A DNA stretch of 8,971 nt, taken from NCBI GenBank assembly GCA_015493185.1, contig WGDQ01000703.1, forward strand, positions 1 to 8,971, written 5' to 3'. Position numbers and translations under genes: made by a program. The stretch comes from Planctomycetaceae bacterium (GTDB taxonomy: Bacteria; Planctomycetota; Planctomycetia; Pirellulales; JAEUIK01). Numbering within the stretch: position 1 is the stretch's first letter; each line of letters opens with the position of its first letter. This document shows, piece after piece, positions 1 through 6,300 of the stretch. The notes under the pieces are model-generated. The model was not told the DNA's origin, ran no database searches, and saw only the letters and a list, made by a program, of their open reading frames with translations.

Positions 1-305
1 CCCGCGTGCTCCAACGCCTGATAGGCCACCTCCAGGAAAAGACGCTGACGCGGATCCATGCTCCGCGCCTCCAACGGCGATATCCGAAAATAAAGCGGAT
101 CAAATTCCGATATCCCCGACAAAAAACCGCCATGCAAAGGCTTGTCCGCCCAGCACTGCTGGATTGTGGGGTTGTAGGTTGCCGCCAATTGCCATCGTTC
201 GGGCGGAAGCGGGCTGATTAGCGACTGGCCTTGGCAGAGCAGTTCCCAAAGTTCGTCGGGCGTTGTGGCCTGCCCCAACCGGCAGGCGTAGCCGATGATG
301 GCGAT
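1..305 (-). other. Ketosynthase domain of the next module, N-terminal part, cut by the window edge
   Basis: From residue 2497 the protein reads IAIIGYACRLGQ, then PDELWELL, GGFLSGISEFDPLYF, ISPLEARSMDPRQRLFLE and VAYQALEHA, an unmistakable KS N-terminus. Only about 100 residues are visible; the catalytic Cys and both His lie beyond the edge, so activity cannot be judged. It differs from the first KS: the usual RFPGG is RLGQA, one residue shorter, and the region normally reading GKxYxRxGGF lacks the GK and reads ADKPLHGGF. Confidence 0.9.
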
Positions 306-3300
306 CGGCTCGTTGCGCCATGAGCGAGTCGCATACGAAGCAGGCCGCGTATGCGAACGAGACCTTGACGAGTGCTTCTTGGAAATCGGATCGCACGCCA
401 CAGATGGTGGGCTGCCAGAAACCGAAGATGAAGCGTTATTCGAGGACGGTTCGCTGGCCGAATCCGATGTATTCGGAAGCACGTTGGGCTGCTGGTTCGT
501 TTTTTCGGCATCGGCGCCAGCCGCGAATGCAACGTGGGCCATCGAGTCTCCAGACGTATCCGCCCTATCGTTAAAAGGTGTCGCGGCCCGCGTCGGCGAG
601 TCGCTTTTGGCATTGGTGTTTTGGCCGTGCTGGTGTCCGAAAGTTGTTTCGAGGTAGCGTGCCAACGTCGCCACCGTCGGATGCGCGAACAAGGCGGCCG
701 GTTCCAACGGAGGAATGCCAAGCTGTTGTTGGAGCCTGGCCAGAATTTCCAAGGCCATCAGTGAGTCGATGCCCTGATCCTGAAACGGCTGATCGCGATC
801 GATGCTCGCGGGCTCGGCGTGCAGCACCTCGGACAAAGCACGAACCACAGCCTCTTCGATCGCGAGCGGTTGCCCTGAAAATGCCGTGGTTCGAGATGAG
901 CGGATCGTGGCCTTGGTCGGAGCCGTGCGTTCGGTTGATACGACGGGGCCGACACACCGTTGTGCCAGCAAAAAATGATGATCAAGTTGGCTACGTGCAT
1001 CGCCTGAAATGGCGTGGGCCTCGGAGACCGATTGCTGTGCGTCATCTGTCGATGGAAAGATGGCCACTTGTGCAAAACCGCATTGTTGCAATTGCTGCCG
1101 CCACTGAGACGCCGAAAGCAGCGGGCCGTCGGCGCGCAGCGCGTGATCCTCGAAACGCCACCAACCGTCGGTTAGCCCGAACGTCAACCGGCTGAAACGA
1201 ACGCACTGCGTTGCTTCGATCAACAGCAAAAGACCGCCAGGGGCCAGCAGCGTTGCAATGTGGTGAAGGCTCTGCTCAATGCTGCGCGTGGCATGCAGCA
1301 CGTCAGCAGCGATCACCAGGTCGAAACCGCCGGCTGAAAAACCCTGACGGAGCGGATCGCACTCGATGTCCAAACTTCGAAACGCAACTCGGTCGGACAA
1401 CGCGGCAAGCGATTGCTCGGCCCGGGCCAACAGCGCCGTCGATACATCGCTGGCCACGTAGCGGTGAAAAGCGTCCGCAAGGGCCTGAAGCGCGTGCCGT
1501 GTGGTGGCACCGGTGCCGGCCCCCACTTCCAGCACGCGCAACGCACCAGACTGGCTGAGTTCGTGCCAAGCCGAGGCCTGCGGCGTTCTCAGCCAACCAA
1601 GCGCAGCGCGAAGTGTGGCATGCATGTACCGAGTGGCCGGAGAAGCCTCGTACACGGCAAGCACATGGTCGATCGAACCGGCGGGAAACAGCCAGGTGGT
1701 AACCGGCACGCTACCCGAGAGAATTTCGCCAAGATGCTCGCCGCATTGAACGAGCAGTTCGCACTGTAGCTCGTATTCCGGGAATTGCTGACGCAACCGT
1801 GCGGTCAGTGGAGCAATCCGCCGAGCGGCGTCGTCCAGCGGTTTGACAACCCGGTATGCAGATTCGGCGAGCCCGTTCGTGGTGCCGGCATCACACGTTT
1901 GCGAGCCCGCGCGTTCTTCCCGTACGAGCCAGCCATCTTCTACCAGCATGTGCAACAAACCGGGAAGTGCGCGATCGAACGGCGGCGCGATCCGCAAGCG
2001 GCGGACAACTTGCGAGACGGTGTGGCGTTGCTCACTAACCGACCCCGAAAAACAGCCGCCTTCTTGCAATGCGCGGGCGACATAGGCCGTGCAAAGCTGA
2101 TCAATCCACGTTTGGGCCTGGCGGTAGCGATCTATTTCGGCACGCAAGTCTTGTTCCACCGCGGCACTCGATCGAGAGACGAATCGCTGGTAATTGTTCC
2201 AGTCTGCTTCGCGCAATATCCGCGATGCCTCGCCAGTCGCACCGTGGGAAGCCGCCGCCCTCTGCTCGGTTCGATCAGCTCGACCGGCAACAGAAGGAGG
2301 CCTGTTCGCGAGGTCATCTGTGCCATTCTCATGCGGCGCCTCGCGTGCGGCGGGCGTCTGCACGTCGGGCGTGGGAGCAGAGGGGGTAGAAGAGGTGGGG
2401 GCAGGAGAAGTACCTGAAGCAGGTGCAGGCTTGGCAAAGGATGCAGGAGTTGCGTTCTGCTCGTCCGGCCGATGGCCCATGTGTGAAGCTGCGTTTGAAA
2501 GCGTGGTCGACGCGTGTTCGGTAGCGGCGGACGCACTCCGTTGGAATCGGATAATGCCGACCTGCGATTCGTCGATCTGCAACGCTGCGGCAAAGGCACT
2601 CAGCGCCTCGTCATGAGCAAGTGGCTGAAGACCGCGTTGGCGGGCGATCTGCATATACTCTGCTGTCGACGCCGCAGCCGTGTTGGCCCAAGGCCCCCAA
2701 TTGATGGCCAGCGCCGGCAGGCCGCGCACGGCACGGCGGTACGCGGCGCAGACATCGAGAAAGGCGTTCGCGGCGGCATAGGCCGCTTGTCCCGGCTCGC
2801 CTGCCAGCGATGCCATGGACGAGCAATAAACCGTGAACTGCCGCGCCTCGGTTTGTGTGAGATCGTCGAGCAGCCAAGCGCCCAGCACCTTGGCGCGCAG
2901 CACTTGCCAGAGGTGTTGTCGGTCTTCGCTGCCTAGCAGTCGCCCTTCGGTAACGCCTGCTGCGTGGATCACGCCATCGATCGGTCCCCAACGCTCGTGA
3001 ATCTCTGTTATGAGCCGTTGTAACGATTCGGGATCGGCAACATCGACAGCCGCGGGCCAGACTTCGGAACCCCGCGAACGGATCGACTGGATTGCGCGGA
3101 GGCGGCGATCGAGGTGATCGTCGGTGCGTGACTGTTCGGTCCACTGTTCTTCCGGCGGCAGTGGCGTTCGCGAGACGAGCACCAGCCGCACCGGCGCGAG
3201 CGAGGCCAGATGTTCGGCCAGCGCCAAACCGATTTGCCCCAAGCCGCCCGTGATGAGGAACACCCCGTGGGGGCGCACCCCGATGTGCCCAAGGTTGAAG

Positions 3301-6300
3301 GGGTCGCGCACCATGTCGGCATCGCGCGGGCTCCGGGCACGCGGTCGAGCCGGAATCGCTTCGGCCGTGCTTTCGCTATTTGAATTGGCGCCGCTCGGTT
3401 GTTCGTCTCTAAGCGGGACGATTCGCATGGTGTAACGGTGCCCGCCGCGCCATGCCGATTCGACCCATATCTGGCGCGGATCGCGGTGACTGATTTCTTG
3501 AACGATCTGCGCCGCCCGCTGGGCATCGGAAGTGTTGGCACCGGGGTCAACGTCGACCCACGCCATTGGCCAACCAGCATATTCGCTGCTTGCCACGCGG
3601 AGCATGGAGCCAACCATCGCGCCCTCAGGAAGAACGACAAGATGCCCCGATTCCCCGGAGCGGCGATCAGCCCGGCGTCTTTTCATCCAATCAGAGGAAT
3701 TGTCCGATGATTGGTTTCCTGCGGCAGCGTTTCGTTGGTTCGACGAAAGCGCCCCAGCCACCGCCGAGTCGACCGGACCAGAGGACTTTGAACCGACGTG
3801 CACAGCGACACGGCTGTCGCACGTGAGATCAAGGCAGGGCACCGCTCCCGAGGTGATCCACCAAAGCTCGGGCCGGCCCGAGCCAGCGGTGGCCGTCGAT
3901 GCAGAAATACCGTGCAGCAGTTCGAGCAAATGCCCCGTGGCATGCTGGACGCGCCGGCAGAGCGACTCGAATGTATCGGGCCATGCGGACGACTCGCTGA
4001 AAACACCCGCGCGCGGCCCTCTGGCTGACCCGTCGGTCGGCACCGAGATCGGCCCCGAGTTGCTCTCAGGCCACTGACAAACCACGATCCCCGCCACGGG
4101 CGAACGCTGCGAAGCGATCAGCTCCCGCCAGGTATCGCGGGCTGCGGCTAGGCCGATCGTCCAAACCGAGCTCGAGCCACGGCTGTCTGCCAAGTGGGGA
4201 GAACGCTCGCGAATCGGCCTGCTATCGACCGGAGTGCTCGCATGGGCCGCAACGACTGTGGCGCCCATTTTCTTGATCGCTTCAATCACCGCAAAAGTTG
4301 GTGCCGAGATCATTGGCCCCAAATCGCAAACCACCCACGTTCCCAACACGGGGCGCGTTGCCTTTTGCTCGCACGGGTCGGCATGCCATCGCGGGACGTA
4401 GAACAACGGGACGTAGAACAAATCGTTTGCTATCGCCGCCACGTGCGTGTGGGCCGCTGTTGTGTTGCTGTGGGCCGCTGCCTGCGACGGCGGCAGCGAG
4501 GCACGCATCGCTTGCTTCGCTCGATTATCGGCAGCAACCTCTCCGGCGCCGGCTGCCACGCGAACCGATCGGGAAACACGTTCCGATTCTGAAGTGGTTG
4601 CCGAGCTTGCATCTCGGTTCGAAAAGGCGGATTCGGCGGACTCGGCAGATGCTGCTTCGAACCAGTACCGCTGACGCTGAAATGGATACGTGGGCAACGC
4701 GAGACGTCGGCGCGGATAGTGGCTGTCGAAGGCCTCCCAGTCGATTTCCCGTCCTGCAACGTAAAGCCGGGCCACGGCCGTGAGCAGCGATCGCCAAGGA
4801 TCGGATCGGTTCGACTCCGAGCCGACCGCAATCGCGCGAGGAAACGTCGCAATGCAACAAGGCGCACGGTGCTTGCCCCCACCGGCGTTGGTCGAAGGAT
4901 GCTCAGGAACGTGGGCCGGCCGGATGCCGCTGTCGGGCGAATCGTTCGCGTCAAGCAGGCTCACCCCAATGCACTCACCGGCTAGGTGCGATAGCGTTTC
5001 GCAGGGGCCAATCTCTACAAGCGTGTCGTAGCCGGCTTCCACGAGATAACCAATTGCGTCGGCAAAGCGGACGGGCTCTCGAACGTGGCGACCCCAGTAG
5101 CCACTGCCGGGCATGTCCGGCGTGTAAGGGCGTCCGGTTAGGCCGGAAACAATCGTAATTTGTGGGGCACGATATTCGATGTCGCGCGCCGCCTTGTTGA
5201 GAGGTCCGACCACACCATCGACCAGCGGGCTATGAAACCCATACGGCGCAGCAAGCGGTTGAGCGACGATGCCTTGTGCTTTCAACCTCGCGGCCACCCG
5301 GTCGATTTCGTCGGCCGGTCCAGAAAGAACCGTCTGACGAGGACTATTGACCGCTGCGATAACGACCGGGGTATCGAACTCTGCTAGCAAACGAGCAGCG
5401 TTTTCCACCGAGTCGCGCACGGCCAGCATGCCACCGGGAGCCGTTCGTTCCATATGGGCAGCGCGGCACACGACAAGGCGGATGGCGTCTTCGATATCCA
5501 GCACTCCGGCAACCGCAGCCGCTACATACTCGCCCAGGCTGTGGCCAACCACCGCATCGGGCCGCACGCCCCACGTTTGCCACAGCTCGGCCAACGCCCA
5601 CTCGAAAGCAACGAGCAGTGGTTGCGCGACGCGGGTGCGAATGGACCGGCCGTCTTTTGCTTGCCGGCTGCTGCCATCTTTGGCCAACTCGCGCACCGGA
5701 CGGGTGTTGCACGCCAACGCGTCGTCGCACGACTCGATTGCCGATTCGCGGTGAAGTATTTCGACAAGATCGACATCCAACCCGGCTTCGCGAGCGGCAG
5801 TGGCGCATCGGCTGAAGGCCTGTCGAAAAGCGGGGGCCGTTTCGAAAAGGCACCGTGCGTGCTGTAAGGCAAGTTGACCCTGTCCCGCGAACATCCAAAC
5901 CAGGCCGCCCGGCTCGCCAACGTGCGATGCCGCCTTGCCCCAAACGGACGTTGCCCACCTGTCGTGACATACAGTCGGTTCATTCGTTCGCTTATCGACC
6001 GCGTTGGTCTCGACCACGTTGGCCGAGTGGTCACCGGCATATCGCGTGAGTTGCTCGCTTGCCGTGCGAACATCTTTTGCGACCACAGCCAACCGATACG
6101 GGAAGTGTTGCCGCCCGGTGGCGGCCGTAAACGCCGCATCGGCCAACGACAATTCCTTCCCGCGGGTGAGGCGTTCGGCCCAGCGTCGGGCCATTTCGCC
6201 AAGTGCCACGGGCGTGTGGGCCGAAAGCACCAACACGTGCCACGGTCGCTCAGCGTTTGAAGAAGGCACAGGACGAACTGTCGGCGGGTCTTCCACCACC

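Noticed and set aside
218..721. Possible frameshift near the ACP-KS linker, since another minus frame is also open there
   Set aside because: Translating the main frame codon by codon shows no stop from the ACP through the Ser-rich linker into IAIIGYACRL and MDPRQRLFLE, so the frame is continuous.
578..1195. Plus-strand open frame of 205 codons
   Set aside because: It lies antisense to the ACP and the end of the methyltransferase, whose catalytic motifs are intact; the translated product is Arg-rich and featureless.
1785..2417. Plus-strand open frame of 210 codons
   Set aside because: It is antisense to the methyltransferase N-terminal part and the KR-MT linker and has no recognisable motif.
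4420..4954. A dehydratase domain between AT and KR
   Set aside because: No HxxxGxxxxP motif or DH-like segment was found; the stretch is post-AT linker and low-complexity spacer.
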